A stretch of DNA of 64,000 nucleotides from Hyphodiscus hymeniophilus (taxonomy: Eukaryota > Ascomycota > Leotiomycetes > Helotiales > Hyphodiscaceae), in assembly GCA_016508695.1 (NCBI GenBank), contig VNKQ01000004.1, positions 1,240,001-1,304,000 on the forward strand. Direction: 5' to 3'. Shown here piece by piece: positions 23,096-35,088 of the stretch. The notes under the pieces were generated by a model that had not been told where the DNA came from, made no database searches, and saw only the letters and a program-made list of their open reading frames with translations. Each line of letters opens with the position of its first letter. Positions within the stretch are counted from its first letter, which is position 1. Made by a program: the position numbers and the translations under genes.

Positions 23096-23826
23096 ATGTC
23101 GTCGCCCATGATAAGAATCACCATTCAGGCTTGCGTGCTTGCAGCAGCCTCCAACCTCATGGCCCAGCTCCTTGCAGAGTATAAAAGTGGTGTACGAACC
23201 CAAGTCCCTTTCGTGGCGTTGTAGCTGAACCGCTCTGACATGCTCACAGAAGCCATATACGATAGAGTGGGTACCTATAATCCAGTTCATCGTGTTTACC
23301 ATAATCAATTGCCCCCCAAATTTCCTCTGGTAAGCTCAAATGCCTGCGCCTCTTCTCCCTCCTACCTCTACGCAATCGCAGCTGATATCTCTGCAGGCAG
23401 TCCTACTTGGAATCATCCTTCCCCTCCACATATCTCGTACCCTCCACGACCGCTCTGAAAGCCGCCGCGTCTTCTGACGAGAAGGAGCTGGACCGGGAGG
23501 AGAAAACGCACGAAATTCTTGAAGCGAAGCTCTCGATCCGCAACACCATCGTTAAACTACTCATGGACCAAACTATCGGTGCAGCGGTCAATACGCTGCT
23601 GTTCTCCCTCGTGTTTGCAGGCTTCAGGGGCACGACTTTGGAGCAAGCAACGCAAATTGCGAAGCAGGATTTCCGGGGACTGATGACTGCAGCGTGGAAA
23701 CTGTGGCCGATGGTTAGTGCTGTAAACTTCACCCTAATCAAGAGTGTTGAGACAAGAAATCTGGTGGGTAGTTTGGCTGGAATGGGATGGAATATCTACT
23801 TGAGTTTGTGTGCCGGGGAAAGTTGA
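23096..23826 (+). CDS. Mpv17/PMP22 family membrane protein
   Basis: Three exons (23,096-23,191; 23,250-23,329; 23,397-23,826) give 201 residues, all phases agreeing. Splicing yields the family's order: N-terminal ITIQACVLAAASNLMAQLLA helix, then EWVPIIQFIVFTIINCPPNF followed by LWQSYLESSFP, then LLMDQTIGAAVNTLLF and the hallmark KLWPMVSAVNF near residues 159-169, ending in a WNIYLSL helix. Four hydrophobic segments are expected. Family members sit in mitochondrial inner or peroxisomal membranes and affect membrane permeability or mtDNA maintenance; which compartment this one uses cannot be told. The length is typical (about 180-250). Confidence 0.9.
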
Positions 23827-24758
23827 GAATCCAGCATACATTGGCACCAAGGGTAGGGTGGGAAGGATAGATACAGGGCGTCTTTCACGAGTATATGACA
23901 CGCAATACCAATACCGATGCAGCTGACACCGCAATAGATAGGATTGTGGATAGAGGTAGGATATGCGGAGGTTCTAGGATATTGTTATGTCGTTACATTG
24001 TGATCTCATTCAAAGGTGGGAAGAGAAGTTTAAGATCTCAAACACAGGCATTTATGACATTAAGTAATGACACTCCAAGCCTTCAAAGAATGACCGAGAT
24101 GGTTATGGGGTTCAATTCTGGTTCAAGTTTGAGAAGGTGGTTAGCCCGCGTAGTGTACTGCGCAATACATCAAAGTTGGGGACAATGCAAACCCTCCTAC
24201 TCCTTTCTATGGGCTCTACAATAATTGGTACCTTGCGATTTACATCATTAAAAGTGTTGAGGTTTAACTGGCACAGGAACGAGTGCGATGGTACTGATAG
24301 GAGTATGCCATAGGCTTTGGGAGGGCGGGGTTCTTCACTGCAGGACTGCAAGCACGGTCAGCGCCATGCTTCCCGCCACAAAGCCATTTGCGCTTCATAG
24401 ATTGATCGTATCATAGAACTGCTGAGTTTCCTCATATCATCTAGAAATGCCGCGTAGCTATATTGATTGCGAAGTCGCAGTTCCTTGCCCCTGCCTACAT
24501 TGGGAGAGAGACGAGCGGCACTACATGTATGGCGTGGGGGGACGACAAGCGGGCTGACAGTTCAGCAGACTTTTCAACTCTTTGAAGTAAACTACCTGCA
24601 ATTATTCTCCAATACCAATCGTTATCATGACATGCGTATCCTACCCGCTAAATAATCAAAGCTCCAGTGCAGTGCTAGCCATCGAGCAGATCGAACCGCG
24701 CAGTAGCAGCCTGTAATATTCCCCTGTTGTTGACATCGACCTCTTCCCCCGCACAAGA
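23827..24758. other. Intergenic between convergent genes
   Basis: About 930 bp between the plus-strand Mpv17-type gene and the minus-strand peroxygenase. It holds only 3' flanks as far as I can see. Open frames up to 109 codons lack any recognisable motif and overlap each other. Confidence 0.5.
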
Positions 24759-26078
24759 TCACTTAGTCAATGGTATAGGGCAGCCAAGGTTCTGGAGACC
24801 AGTCAAACCAATTTTCGAAGTGATCAGACTCAATGCTTCAATCGTTGGCGACAGGACCACGTTGAGGCCCGAGGGTACCCGTTCCCCGAGGAGCTGGTAG
24901 AGCAGACAGGCGGTTTGAGGTACGCCTGGGGGCGCGATGAGAGAGCCGTTATTGATATACCCGAAATTGATGAGGTCGAAACCACCGTTGCCCGTAGCAC
25001 CACCGAAGAGGACAGGATATTCGAGGTATTGGGCGAGAATCTCGGTGACAACATCCTCATTAGTGTAAGGAGACACACGATTGGTCCAGTTATCTGGGAT
25101 CTTCTCCTGCCCAGTGAAGGCATAGGTTCCATCGCCATTCTTCTTGGCGCCGAAGAACGAGGAGATTGTGGCGTAGTCAGGAATGTAGTCAGGTCCACTT
25201 GGCATCAACTCGTAGAGGAAAGAAGAGGCACCGTAGAGCAAGAGTGAGAATGGACCGAAGTAGAAGTTTTCGTTATCTTTGAGTGATTGCTGGTACCGCT
25301 GGTAGCGATACTTGGCAAGGTTATCACGGTTGTAAAGACCACCCGTGGTTTCAGTCATCATGCCGAAAAGAGTGCCGTTGAAATTGAAGTTGTCGCCATT
25401 ACTCAAGAAATAATCGTTACGGGTGAGGGAAGTGTCTGCCTCGAACTTATTGTGGCCGTCGAGACCAGGCTCACCGCTTTGAGCAGTTGGGACGAGTGGT
25501 GAAATATAGGAAGTTCGGTTCGTGGCATCGCAACCGATAGATAGTCTCTCGGTTACAATGTCGCCGTCGGTGAGCGTTAAACCCAGGAGAGCAAGGAGGA
25601 CAGCAAGATCGTAGCCGACGTTGTACAGGTTCTGTTGGGCATCGACAAGCTCAGTGAAGGTAGTGATACCGTCCCTAGCCAAGAAGCCGTGGTTGGCGGC
25701 AGTATTCAAGCCTGGACAAGGACCCCTGATGTCTTTTGTGTAATCAGGAGCAATGAACTGATGAGCAGTATCGCCGGGAGCTGGGACGGGGTATCCTCCC
25801 CTGCCATTGCCTGGCTGACCGTTCTTGGCACCGTTATATGGATATGCAGCACTTATGCCTGGTGCTGGGACATGGTCTTCCCATGGAATGTACGGGCAAT
25901 TGACATTTCCTCCAGGGTTGCTACCACCAGATTGTTGACGGGCGTAGTTGGATCGCCTCGCGAGAGAGGGAGTGTGTCTTTCAAGCATGCTGGCATCGAC
26001 GCCTGGTGTTCTGGCGACAAATGGGAAAGCCGTGACGGCTGAGACGCCGAGTGCAGCTGCGAGGAGAGAGTATTGCAT
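24759..26078 (-). CDS. Secreted heme-thiolate peroxidase / unspecific peroxygenase
   Basis: An intronless 439-residue frame of the chloroperoxidase/aromatic peroxygenase family, which uses a Cys-ligated heme and peroxide to halogenate or oxygenate organic substrates outside the cell. The N-terminus MQYSLLAAALGVSAVTA is a signal peptide, followed by a propeptide-like stretch. The heme-thiolate motif is RGPCPGLNTAANHGFL with Cys121 as the ligand. The acid-base Glu is in KFEADTSLTRND (Glu213, Asp215), equivalent to the family's E-x-D. Several N-x-S/T sites suggest glycosylation. Length places it with the 'long' peroxygenases. Substrate cannot be predicted. Its upstream region is the large gap to 28.1 kb. 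Confidence 0.92.
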   Translation of the reverse strand: MQYSLLAAALGVSAVTAFPFVARTPGVDASMLERHTPSLARRSNYARQQSGGSNPGGNVNCPYIPWEDHVPAPGISAAYPYNGAKNGQPGNGRGGYPVPAPGDTAHQFIAPDYTKDIRGPCPGLNTAANHGFLARDGITTFTELVDAQQNLYNVGYDLAVLLALLGLTLTDGDIVTERLSIGCDATNRTSYISPLVPTAQSGEPGLDGHNKFEADTSLTRNDYFLSNGDNFNFNGTLFGMMTETTGGLYNRDNLAKYRYQRYQQSLKDNENFYFGPFSLLLYGASSFLYELMPSGPDYIPDYATISSFFGAKKNGDGTYAFTGQEKIPDNWTNRVSPYTNEDVVTEILAQYLEYPVLFGGATGNGGFDLINFGYINNGSLIAPPGVPQTACLLYQLLGERVPSGLNVVLSPTIEALSLITSKIGLTGLQNLGCPIPLTK

Positions 26079-28132
26079 TTCAAATAGATGTGGTTGTGAA
26101 GCTTGGTTGTACTCGAGTGGCTTATGTTTAGATGACGGGTAACCTTCGTTAAGAAAGAGGAGACTCTGTCCTTATGTGCTATTCGCAAGTCACCGCGGCT
26201 ATAATATTACAACCAAAAGGGAAAGTGCTGTACCATGCAGTTTCCACACAATGTGCTATATCACCTGGGTTGGCATTGGTTGCAAAACGTTTCCTCGGCA
26301 GCCCCACTGCTCTCCATCTTGGATCTTGGATCCTGGGTCCAAAAGACGTTCACCGATGCAACTTCCACCATGCGGAGGAGCTGAAATGACGATCACCTCG
26401 TGCTTCATTGGGTAGACGAGAGCGGAGCGCGCTTCGGAGCCACAGACGCGAGTTCTTTTGCTGATGGGTTGCTGGAGAGGGAGAGTATCTACGAATAGGT
26501 GGTGGAAGCTTGTCATCAGCCGCCTTTTTGGTTGGATCAGTGGCTGATGGCTTTGACGATCGTCAGAACTAAAAGTGAGGAGCATGCATGTTTTGAATTT
26601 GCACCTACAGTGGCTTCGTCGCACCACCCAATTAGATGCAAATAACTGAGAAAGTACCGAGGCATGCTTTATTCAGACCCTCAAGAACTGTTTTTCTGAG
26701 CAGCAGCCTCTGGAGCGGGTTTGCTGGAGATGTTGCAGATGGCATGTTAGTAGGACGTCGGCTTTGTTTAGGATTACAACATCCAAATTGTGAGCTCCAA
26801 ACATTTCTTACTTGGATCATATGCGTCAAATCAGTCGTGAGCCGCAACATTTGGACAATAGAGCAAAGGCACTCTCCAATGCTCGAGCAGTGCGAGGTTC
26901 CGCTTTTGCAAAGAGTTTGGGAGAGAGAGGAGCTTTACCAAAGGCATGCATTACAGCTACAGTAACACTCAGGACAGGAGTATTTCAGTCCCTTCTGGCG
27001 ACGCTTCTCGCTCCAGCTTCATTGGAAAACCCCATAGTGGTATAGGTTGGAAACGACACCCGGAGATAGGTGAATAATGATGCAACAGAAAAAGCACATT
27101 CCCAAGCCCAATGCAACAATCACCCCTCTCGCCGAACCCAACGGCAAAGCTTCTTGATTAAGGTTACACACATGACTATATCTGGGGGAGGCGCAAACCG
27201 CTTCGGAAGTGATCGTCTGGACGGCACGGCAGTCGGGGCAGTGCGGGGCTTGGTGGAGAAAGGGGAAGAAGGCCGAGGGACTCAATGTCACTCCTTCCCA
27301 AGCCACGAAATGACCAATCATTTTGAGCGAAATGGGCGTAGCCAACTGGTTTGAAGTTGCCGACAATGGTCTATACTCCCCAACATGCAGACATCGCACG
27401 CTCGTGCAGTTGTCTGATTTCCTTAGTAGTCGGAGCCGCATGTGCATCATCTACTTAGCTATCGCAATAGTTATAACACAGGCCAGTACCCCGAATGGAG
27501 ACAGAGGTCAATGGCCAAAGTGAAGATGAGAGTAGTTAGGTCTTCGATCTATCATCGAGACACCACACTCAAGTCGATTACTTTCTTTTCTTGTCTGATC
27601 ATTTCACGCTATGCAGATCTTTCAAGCCGTCGATCATAGGCGCTCGATCAACGGAGGAGCGGAAAATAATCGGTTGCCCCTTGGTGCGATGCGTTGGTAT
27701 ATGTGGTGTTTTATGTCGACTTCTCATCATGGTTTTATTGTATCCTGCTGATTTCAATCCCAGCGTCGGTCCTCTTTGTTCTCGATCTGCGGAGCACATA
27801 AGTAGGCGTCGGAGAAAACGAAGACAGAGAAAACTTCGCCAGCCCTAGCGAATGGAAAAGATGCCACCTACATAGTCACGAGTGGAGCATATCCATTGTC
27901 ATTGTGGGCTTTCACCATCGTCCATAGGTCGGTCCTATTTTGTACGAACCAGTAGACTCCTTACCAATGTTCACACACCACCCATTAATCGCACAAATAT
28001 ATAACTGCGATGGAGTGCACTGTCAGCAACTCGCCGTAGTAGGCGCCAGCAACCACTCAAGAGAAGGAAAGCGAGCGGACTTACAGCATGGAGGATATCG
28101 ATCTCACTTTGCTCTAATAGAATTCATCTCTC
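26079..28132. other. 2-kb gene-free stretch
   Basis: No frame in this 2.05-kb region shows a family motif or joins to a neighbour by credible splice sites; the longest frames (about 143 codons) overlap each other on both strands. Composition is ordinary, without RIP signature. The left part must contain the peroxygenase promoter and the right part the 3' region of EME1. A lineage-specific gene or a noncoding RNA cannot be excluded. Confidence 0.5.
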
Positions 28133-30372
28133 TTACACATCCCAACTCTCAGCATCCCTACACACAAAGACATTATATACTCTCTTGCTTATGGAAGGCC
28201 CAACCCGCCTGTCGGTGAACGCGCCATCTTTGTTTGCACTCTTCTTACAATCCTGGAGAGCCAAAGGTCCATTTTCCTTCAACCCCTTCACCAATTTCTG
28301 TACTGTAGGATACTCGGCAGCAATGCCGTATGCAACTGAAGCTGTGATGCGCATCATTTCCTGTAGCATCTTGGTGAACGTGTCTGCTGGGCCATCTCCT
28401 GTCTTGACCTGTCCGGATTCCATGCAGAAGGCTGTGTCGAGAGATTGCTTTTGTACTCTGCAATTAAGGCTGTCAATATATGAAGGTAGATCGGGACAAA
28501 AACGTACCTGTATCGCACGGTAGAGATGTGTTGGGTGAAGATGACCACCCATTCTGCAGTCTCAATCTGAACTTTGGTATGATGTATCAAAACACCATGG
28601 ACAACTTGCAATTTGAGCAAGGCATCTTCAACCAGGTCCTCATCCACATGTTCCATCTCGGGCTTCTTCTTCCGCTTTTGGCTCGCCATCGGGGCAGCCG
28701 CCTCTTCCAGAATCTGATTCCTGACCTCTTGAACATACCTCCTATTCTGTAGATTTTTGTTCTTCCTCATCCAAGGCTCTAATCCTTCGATGAGGTAAAT
28801 GATCTTGTTTTTCGCAAATTTGGCTTTCAACCTTAGAACATGAGTGTCCAGATCTTCCCCCTCTTCGCCCGTGGCCAGATGGACGAACTCTTGAGCCCTC
28901 ATGATACACATAACGTGCTTCTCGCGTCCGACGTAGGAGTCAACCTTTTCCCAGTGGTCTGCTTCCTTGTCAAATTCGGAATCAATCACCCTCCTCCACT
29001 TTAAAATGGGTAGCGTATTCTCATACTGAGTGTGCTGCGCCTCGACTGGCTTTAGAAAAGTCTGTATCTGCTCTGTGAACCTCTTGTCGAGGCAGGAAGG
29101 CAAATCAACAATCATTTCTGGAGTGGATTTTTTCTTGTCTGTTCGCAGAGTGTTGACTTTGGCGAGCTCTGCAGCTCTGTCTTTCCCTCTCGCCTTTTGC
29201 TCTTTGGCAATTCGTTTCTGCTCTTTCTCGGCTTCTTTTGCAGCTATCTTGTTCTTCGCCAGTTGTTCCTTCTCCTCCCGTTTCGTCTCCTTGGCCCTTT
29301 CGATTTCGAAATTGTCTAGAGCTGCCACTGCTGCACTCTTGCGACTAGTTTTGCTTGTCGCTGTTAGCTTCGATTTGGCTTGAGAGGGTATAGCACCGAG
29401 ATCAGGGAGATCAATATCGGATGATCCAAAATCGAGATTACGCAGAGCAACGCCTCGTTGAGAAGTCCCTAAAGCATCACTGCCATTCGATTTTGCCTTC
29501 ATTGTGGCCTCCATACGGGGACTCGAATCAAAGATGCCGTCATCACCGGAACACTCTAATATCGCATTGATATTCGCCTTCGTTTGTTTTTGCCTGCGTT
29601 TCCTAGCATCTGCAACTGCATCTGGCGAACTCGTGAATACAATGGGATCCGACGCTAGGACCACACCCATGGTCTTTGATCTTTTCACTCCAGTAACACT
29701 CGTTTCTAGAGCGGCAGATTTGCTCAAAGCTCCAATATCCGACGAAGATCTCTTGCAACCCGATGTTCTGAAAGCATTGTTTTTTGGTATCCCGAGATTT
29801 GTCATTGACACTGCGGAATTGCTTGAAGCCCCGTCGTTGCAACCGAGCGCAAGGGTTGTAGCCTGCTTCGAGGATCCAGCTATAGACGTAGAGGATCCAG
29901 AGTCGAGTTTGGAAATCCATCTCCGATACCCAGGAGATCTCGTTATGATAGAAGGATTGGGAGCAGGTGACAGTCGTTGCTTCTTCGCAGGAGGTGGATC
30001 CGAGGCAAAAGGATCGTCATCGTCTAAGTTAATTGTACTATCAAAGTCGTCTGAGCGGAAAAAGATGCCATTGGAGGCTCCAGATGTGTTCATCAACGAA
30101 GGTAGTTTCGCAGCTGTAATCGAACCGATCGATACGCTCGAGGGTTTGGGTGCCTGCTTGGGAGGTGGTAAAAAGACTTCCCCTTCGCTGATGTCTGAAG
30201 AGAGATCGATGCGATCACAATCTTTCAGAGTAGAGGTTTTGTGATTGAGGGTCTTCGAAGGAAAGACAGCTTGTGCTTGTGCTGGCGCTGGTGCTGAAGT
30301 GGCCGTTTTCTTTATGACCCTTGGTACGGGCAGTTCTGGGCTGCTTGATAAGAGATCAATGACATCATGCAT
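28133..30372 (-). CDS. EME1: EME1/MMS4, non-catalytic subunit of the Mus81 endonuclease
   Basis: Two exons: 28,508-30,372 and 28,133-28,457, with a 50-nt intron whose removal restores STVRYRVQKQSLDTAFCMES. The product is about 729 residues from MHDVIDLLSSSP, chosen as start because family members open with this acidic DLLSSSP segment (the frame is open to an ATG at 30,393). The N-terminal half is low-complexity; a Lys/Glu-rich coiled-coil-like segment follows; then the ERCC4-type domain with IYLIEGLEPWMRKNKN and LIHHTKVQIETAEWVVIFTQ, and the C-terminal helix-hairpin-helix region (EYPTVQKLVKGLKENGP). With Mus81 it cuts branched DNA such as 3' flaps and Holliday junctions in the nucleus. MUS81 is not in the window. 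Confidence 0.93.
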
Positions 30373-31008
30373 TGCGAAGAGATGCAGCATCAATTGGGTG
30401 TCTAGGTGTCGGCTTTGGCGAACAGTGAGGGAGAGGATGGATGGTGTTCAAGTTCGAATCTTGTTGCGGGGGAGAGTGCGGTAGAGTTTGAAACATGGCG
30501 TCTTTTTGATCTGATCCGATCAAGACGAGTCGACGCGAACCCCTGTTAGAATTGGATACGCAATCACGTGATCTACTATTATGTCGTTGAGAAGGATAAT
30601 ACATCCCACACTAAAAATCAACAACGAGTCAGACAATCTAAACTATTGCAGTAGTGGGACCAGTCTAGTGTACTCTTGGGCCTCTTTGAAAATTAGGTAC
30701 TATGATATTTTGTTTCCTATTTAGTCTGGATTTATCCCCGTTGTCACCCTCTTCGTCATCAAAAGCAAGCAAATGAAACATTCAAGCTATCATTTGAAGG
30801 GGCAACTAGTGCCCAAGCCGAGCCCTTGAGAGCATAAAGTGTAATAAGTTATCTAAACCCCACCTGAACCAAGAGTTGATCTCTGATACGCCGCCAATGC
30901 CAATGCAGGGTATGCGCAAACCAGTCCATACGCCAAAAGGATGCAAAACCATGCCACAAGTCTACTATCATAACAGAATCGAACAACAAAACGAGTCCTA
31001 TTCTGGTC
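30373..31008. other. Intergenic between EME1 start and KCS1 end
   Basis: About 635 bp containing the EME1 promoter and KCS1 3' end. A tRNA-like B-box word (agttcgaatct) occurs near 30,450 but no tRNA fold accompanies it. No other feature was seen. Confidence 0.5.
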
Positions 31009-34000
31009 TCAGTAACTAACGCCGCCTCCGTCGAGATCCATGGCTGCAGCCTCGTCGCCGTCATGCCCATTTATGAACTCCTCCTGATGCTTTCCCATCT
31101 CCTTTGCCTGGATCTCCTTCTGGATGGCCAAGAAGTATTTCTTCAAAGTTCGCAAGCCTCTCAGGAAGCCTTTATCTGGCTGATCAGGATGCCTAGGTGG
31201 ACAAGGCTTTTCACCCGAACGGAAATCCTCCTTTGTGACCGAGTTCGCGAAATCTGCAATCTTGAAATCAACCTCATTCTTTTGCTTCACATCTCTCTCA
31301 GTCGCCGCGCTATCGCTCTCGTCTGCCTCTCTTGGATCTCCATCGTAGAACACCAAAAGACTAGCAGCGTAGAAGCGATAACCGACGAGGCCCCGGATCA
31401 GTACCTCAAGTTTGGAGAGCTTTGCAAGAATCGATGGAATGTGTCTTAAAACGCTAGAGTAATCAACTCCATCGTAGAGGAAACGCGTGAGGGCATCCTG
31501 GAACTGTCGTCCGGCCTTGAGATTTCTTCCATAATACTTGTCTAAGAAGACGTATTGTTCTGTGTTGGTATCCCATACCTGCAAGCCGCAAACTCTAACT
31601 CCAAGCTCCCTCGACGTTGTTGCCTCGCTTTTTCGTTGTTGCGATTTCTGCTTCTTCTCATTGGCTTCAACGCCATATTGTCGTGTGCCCATCTTGAGGT
31701 CCATGATGCAAGGCCGCTTCATGCCTGCGGTCAGGTCTTCCAATAGTAAGAAGTACACGACACGTGAATTATGCGTTGTTTGTGCCTCCTTCGGATTGAC
31801 GGGTCTGGGAATGTCCAGAAGATTGCCAGACAGCTTACGAAGGTCTATCGGACGAGAAAATTTTGCTTTGCTGTTTTCGGAGTTATCAATGTCCGAAGAA
31901 GCACTCTTTACACCATTAGCTTCTGCAGAAGTCTCTTGGAGACTTGGATCTGATGGATTTAATGGGTCCTGGGCTGAGTCAAGATCCATGGGGAAGACAT
32001 CCTCCTCAATGTCACCTTTGTACCCTGCATCATCAGCCTCCTCAAAGTACTTGAGGTCACCACGATCTTCTGCAACTTCAGCAGGCTTGCGGCGAAGTCC
32101 ACCACTAGAGTAGCGTCTTTGGCGCTTTCCTTGGGGTGAGTGAATAATCTCCGGCTCAGGAGCGCTCGTGCCAGCCTTTTCATCCGAATCAGTCTCCGCT
32201 TCATCAGGGCTTGTTACAGAACCTGTCTGTTTTGAATCGGTGCTCGTCATTGGAGCAGGCCCATTTCTACGTTGGGCAGCAGTCTTCATTGCTTTTCGCC
32301 GAATTGATTCTTCAGGGGCTTGTATGTTCGGTCCCGCTTGCCTCTGCTGAGCAGCATTGAGACTGGATTCTGAGTTCGAGTTCCGTAGACTCGATCCACC
32401 TTGGCGCGAGGGCAATGAACGTTGTTGAGATGCGGGTTTCTTGTGACGTTGAATGGGAATTGGTTGTTGTAAGAATGCTTCACCAAACACCTGATTTCGC
32501 AACTGTTTATTGACAGTGGTCGCACCCCAGCTAGCGGCGTGTTTGTCTGCCAGCGTGGGTCGATCCTGGACATCGCGAAAGTTGCCATTGCGATGTGGAG
32601 TCTCAACCTGTGTTAACATCGTTGCAGTGCCATCACTCTTGGATCTACGTTCCGCATCTTTCAGACGCGGATGAGGCTGCATGAAGCTTTTTGGGATGAT
32701 GTGTCGGTTGTCGGCAAAAGTAACAGTAGGTATGGGAACGGAAGACGAATTCATGGATTGGCTGACCATTCTAGGCTGATTATCTTGACCATTTGCGGAG
32801 GTATGGCCATTTTCGGTTGAAGATGCGTGACTGTCGTCCTGATTCTGGTTTTCGAGACGGTCTTGGGCGATTTCCTGTCGCTCGGTTGCTCCGGCTCCAT
32901 CAGCATCATCCTTTCGCCCAGATTTGCGGCGACTTTGCTTTTCAAACGTAACATTAAGAACACCGATGTACCTAGATGAAGATTAAGACGACTTCGTTAG
33001 CAATTGCGCGTGAAAGTGGCGGCAAGTTACATGGATGTTGGGGTCTTTGGAGGACTCAGCTTCGAGGCCTGCGAGCCAGAAGAATTAATATACACACCTT
33101 GGTAAGAACTTTAGTAACTGTGGATGATAACGCTCAACCTTCTCATAGAATTCATTCTCGCGATTGCTCAATTGCTTGGCTACCGCACGCTTGGAAAATC
33201 TCCACAATGTTGTGTGACCCCCAACTTGGTGTCGGTAGGGTATCAGCTCGATGGCTTCCAAAGGCTGCGTGGGATCAATTTGATGGTCATGGAAATGCTG
33301 GCTGTAATCTGGCGGGATTTGATGGGCAAGTGTTGACGATCCCGCCGGAGTTGCATCGACAGTATCTGCCACACTGGATTCTTCTTCGGCAGTGGGAACG
33401 CCTTCATCATCTTTGATCACATGCTCCACTTTGAGTGTTTCGAAATCAGGTACCTTGTCTGGTTGTGGCTTCTGTTCCTTTGAATAGCTACGAGAAGGGA
33501 CCGGCACCGGCAATGGTCGTGATGGTCCTTCCTGACCTACATATTTCTTCTCGACCTCACGTGATGGCACTTTGTGCTCTTCCAACCACTGTTGAGATGT
33601 AGATGTTTCTCGACGTAGATCAGCAGGTCGAGGACGCACCACATTTTCCAAGCCATGATTGTCTCTCTCGGAAGAATCAAGACGGGTATGATGGGGAACG
33701 AATAAGGCAGACGAGATTTGTTCCTCGCCAGATTCCTCGTCCTCATCGTTGCTCTTGACACAAGTCGGATCCGTACTGTCTTCGTTACTATAGTCCTCAA
33801 TCTCGGTCTCGGGAGCCTCTGAAGATTTGAGACCATCTTCTTCCAAATCTGACTGTAATCTTTCAGACACCGTAACAGGGATGCTCCGAGAGAAAGAGGA
33901 TCCTTTGCCAGCGCCTGGTGTCAGGTTGTGGTGCTTTCGAATTTCGGCTAAGAGCTGAGGTGGCATGGATTGAAGTTGTTCATCTGATACTGTCTCAATG

Positions 34001-35088
34001 TTATGAGAAGCATCGAAATATCCTTCTCTAGCAGCAAGTCCTGCTGTTGGGTTGGTGTCATGGTTCACTGATCCCGAACGATCAAGTGGGGACGAAGCAC
34101 TACTTTCGCGATAGGTGGGAGATCGTTGGGAATGACTTGATTCCTGAAGGGGACCTTGTCCAAGCCTCCTTTTACCAATCTCAGTCTCAACAGCTCCCTT
34201 ACCACGAGATAATCCTTCTTTGGAACGACCTCTGCTCCTGGATTCCTTCTTCTTTGACTTGTCCTCTGGTAAGCCTTCTTTGAAGAATCCCAAAGTGTGA
34301 CTGGCTTTCCTACTCCGGTTATTGTGTTCCGCACCGGTCATTGCTTCAGTGATCGACCTCTCAACCTGACCATGGCTGATATCACTGCCCTGTTCTCCAA
34401 TTGACCATGCCTTCTCCGATGCTATACCGGGTCTCACATCTCTCCAAGACCTGTATTTTGCTCGGGCGCCATCGATTGGGGGGTCGTTAGAATCCAAGGT
34501 TATTGGAGCATGTAGATCGGGAGATGGTGGCAACGCGGTGTCCCCGGGATTGGTTGAGTATGTGCCATTTGCAGAGACTTCTACCTTCTTCTCCTTATCG
34601 GTCCTCTCTAGAGACGTGCTTCGGGGTCTGGAGCTGCTTAAGAGCGCATTGTGGCTGGCAATTACACTGCTGGCTTGGGCCATGTTGGGAAGGTTGACGG
34701 TCGACGATACGGGGCTATTTCCCAGGCTCACAGCTACTACTTGATTATAAGCAGACGCTGGCATGACCTCTGCCATCTCGTCCGTCCCAACTTCTGCAGT
34801 TTGTGCCGTGCTCACTCCATTTTTTGGCGCTGGTGTTAAGGCAGATTCTAGAGCGAGGTTTGTGAATAATTCTGGAGCTTTGAGGTCGGTTTCGTTCAAG
34901 GCCCGTTCGTCGTCCTCGTTATGTGCTGCTAGAGCTCGTGTCAACAGCGAGGTAGAGTTAGGTCGTGTGGTATGGGACCATGTCCGACTTTTGTTCTGGC
35001 CGCCATCTCGAGGACTTTGTTGACCCTGCTCAATCCTCACCGTGTCGGTGGGTGCGGCATTTTCGGGCTCAGGAGACGAGCTTGACAT
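31009..35088 (-). CDS. KCS1: Inositol hexakisphosphate kinase KCS1
   Basis: Two exons (33,098-35,088 and 31,009-32,971) with a 126-nt intron give 1,317 residues; the splice creates LLKFLPRYIGVLNVTFEK, typical of the family. Kcs1 phosphorylates InsP6 to the pyrophosphate 5-InsP7, affecting phosphate signalling, vacuoles and stress responses. About 580 N-terminal residues are disordered and rich in Ser, Glu and Pro. The IPK catalytic domain carries the PxxxDxKxG motif as PCIMDLKMGTRQYG, then LDKYYGRNL, VGYRFYAASLLVFYDGD and the metal-binding DFANSV segment. The end is Asp/Gly-rich. The intron contains internal AG and GT sites that would give an exon with a stop codon if used. Filamentous-fungal Kcs1 is usually this long. 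Confidence 0.94.

Noticed and set aside
30430..30475. tRNA-like B-box word (agttcgaatct)
   Set aside because: No A-box at the right distance and no acceptor or anticodon stem pairing on either strand.
32998..33070. Extra exon inside the KCS1 intron
   Set aside because: Internal splice sites exist but the exon would introduce a stop codon, and direct joining of the flanks restores the conserved segment.
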